The translations under genes were made by a program, and so were the position numbers. Shown piece after piece: positions 48,501-51,500 of a stretch of DNA of 64,000 bases. How positions within the stretch are numbered: the stretch's first letter is position 1; each line of letters starts with the position of its first letter. The stretch spans positions 18,600,927-18,664,926 of the forward strand of contig NW_024037063.1 of NCBI RefSeq assembly GCF_015706575.1, read 5' to 3'. Below the pieces are notes generated by a model. That model made no database searches. It was not told the DNA's origin and saw only the letters and a program-made list of their open reading frames with translations. Source of the stretch: Patiria miniata (taxonomy: Eukaryota > Echinodermata > Asteroidea > Valvatida > Asterinidae).

Positions 48501-51500
48501 CTGTGTAATGCATGTCTAGTCTCCATTATTAAAATAATTAAAAATCTTTAAAGTATATTAAATAAAAGGATTTTTTTAATTCAGTTCAAGTCTGGCCATA
48601 GTTTTATTCTTCACAGAGTTCTTCATCATGTCTCGTAATGTAGATTCCAAGGTCTGCATCGTCATCAGAAGGAACGACAATCAAAACATCTCCATTTACA
48701 GCTGCAAAAAAAATGGAAAAGGAAATAAAGCAAGATTAAAAAATGCAAAACGCAACATTAAAAAGTCTAAAAAATATATGACACAAAAATACATTGGAAG
48801 AAGGAATAGCCAAGTCATAATCACAAAATTTAATTTGAAATTGAACCAGTTTTCATATTTAATGCACATAACCAAATCCCTGTTTACCCGCATATTACAC
48901 CCAAAACTCGACTCCAAAGCGGTGCCTGTCACAAGCGATGTTTGTGGTGGGGTTTCGAGCTCGAACTCCCGGCACGGGTGGCCGGCGATGACCGCGTGAT
49001 GCCGCCGAATGGTGTCAGATTTCTTCCCACGAGCATGACGAGTGCGGGCATGCAATGCCTGCCATGTCCTTTATAACGTGGTGTGAATGGAGATCGGAGG
49101 TTTCTTGACTTCGACGAGACATAAGCAGTACAGAATCTTCGTTTTTACTGCAAGATTCAGCATTTTGGAACTCGTTTAGCAGCTTCCCAGTGTGCATTTC
49201 TTGATGCTCAACGCGTGTCACATGCGTTTTCAAGCCGAAATGTCGCCAAAAATGTGATATTCAAGGACGAAAATTCACGAAAAAAAAAATATTAGCTCGG
49301 TTCCCACATAGAAAACAATGAAGATTACACCCTCGTTCACTACTTTTCAGAAGTTAAAATTCCGTAAAAAAAACACTTTTAGAAATATGCCCTTTTTTGA
49401 TGAGATATCAAGAAAAAAGTTAAATTTTCATGCAAAATCATCCCAAAATTCAAACTTGGATAAAATTAGTTTACAAAATGATATTTTCATAATTTAAAAA
49501 GTATTTATCATTTTGATGAAGCCTCCTTACCAACCGGGGTGCTTAGAAACCGTCAGAGGCGATGTCATCGCTGATATGGGGTGGTTTAATTGGTGAGTTT
49601 TCGCGCTGATAAATAAATGAATATTCATGAACCGATAATTAGGAGCACGTACGCGCGCGTACGCCCGCCATTTTTAAAAAAATACGCGCACGCGCAAACC
49701 GTTTTGCGCGGAATAAGATACGTGCCTCGTCCCCAACCTTGTTTCCAATAGTAAGCCCTGGATAGGAAACTTTCTTCCTGTATCTTGATTCGATACTGCA
49801 ATTGGCTAGTAATGGATTTATATCGTGTACTTTGTGTTTTTATTTCCAACATGCATTACGTGTTTTCATGATCATTGTAAAAAAAATACTCCTTTCCTTG
49901 CAATTTGCTCATATTAATATGAAATGTCATACTGCATATTGGCGGGATAAGATTTTCAGATTTTTAATTCAAAAACAATCGTGATTTCGTACTCACGGCG
50001 CGATGAATTGATTCTATTTTTACCCCAGACACTGCATACAAAAACAGACGCTAATGTAACACACAGGCAGGCACCAGATTATTCCTCATTTGCATACTTG
50101 TTCAAAAATCTTGCACATGCAAATGGTCCAATACCAGGGTGAGAGAGCAGGTAGTGGTGGGCACGTACTGCTCGACACCCTGGGGACGAGGTTGCAGCCA
50201 GCTCAGGTCATGTCAGGTCAGCTCAGGTCAGGTCAGGTCAGGTCGGGTCGGGTCAGGTATTTAGAGGACACAAGGCTGGCCCTCTGGGACCAGCAAAAAT
50301 GATATAATAGATTTTTTTTTTATTATTTGTTTTATGAGGGTGTTTCATTTTCTGTTTTTTTGTTTTGTTGTATCTCCAGACATTCCGATACAGAGGAGGC
50401 GGTCCGAGACCAGAACCGCAACGTCAGCACCATGGACTACCGAGTCAAGTACTTGGAACGAGAAAACGGCGTCCTGCAAAACCGCATCGACACGCTGAGC
50501 AGACAACGGGTCGCCATGGAAAAACTCATCAGGGAATACCGGCTGGAAAAACAGAAACAGGTGAGAAATAACAGATGTTAGTTGCTATGGCGATTGGTAA
50601 TGGCTGCTATGGAAATTGTAGCTGTTGCTATGGTTGTTGCTATGGGCTGAATGAATGTAGCTATTGTACAGTGTAATTGTGCCGTCTAATTCTTTGGCTT
50701 TCTACTTGGTTTTTGCCTTTTAACGTAAAATTCATGAAAATACTGCCCAAATTTTCTGCTGTATTAATCGGTAGTGCTGCTGTTTTATTAGAGGAGCTGT
50801 ATGTGAAATATACAGATATCTGCTTGTAAGTGTACCTTTTTTAGCAATTCGCGATTTAATTTTCTTTTCCAATTTTTGGCCTTATTTTATCCTTATGGCA
50901 TTTTAAACCCTGTACCATATTTTTTTCTTAAGAGCATTTGCATCTTAAAGCCATGTAGGATCATTGCCTTATCCAGAAAAGTACCAGCTACGTTAATGAC
51001 AGAAACCTTTCACAAAGTGAAGATAGGACTGGTATCAAATACCCTGTGAAAATATTCTGCCTGAAATGGTATCGTTTGAAAATAAACATTCATTGAAGAT
51101 GGTTTGAAAAAGTGTGCCTGTGGGCACATTTCTTTATACAGCCTTCATGAGTCAGTCTGTGATGTTGTTTGAAGTTGGTCAGCAAGTGTCGATCAGTAAT
51201 AAAGATCACGGTCAATGCTTACCGCCTGAATAAGAATTGTGTCCCGATTGCTGATTTAGGGATTGTATACTCTGGAAATTTACGAGGTGAAAACAAATTG
51301 TGCATAGATTTTCTGTTTTTGTCAAAATGTGTAGTATCTACTGAACTGTAACTACAACACTTTTGTTGTTCAACGTTCTTCCTATTTTTAGTAATTTTGT
51401 CGCTTCGAGCAAGAAAAGCAAATGGTCCTACATGCCTTTATGCATTGCCTTATTTAGTTTCTTTAATTTTGCACACAGTAATGCTTTGCATTTGTTCCCT

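Noticed and set aside
48628-49055. Overlapping frames of about 120 codons on both strands
   Set aside because: Lys/Asn-rich or Phe-rich composition; no splice borders; lies in a probable old transposon.
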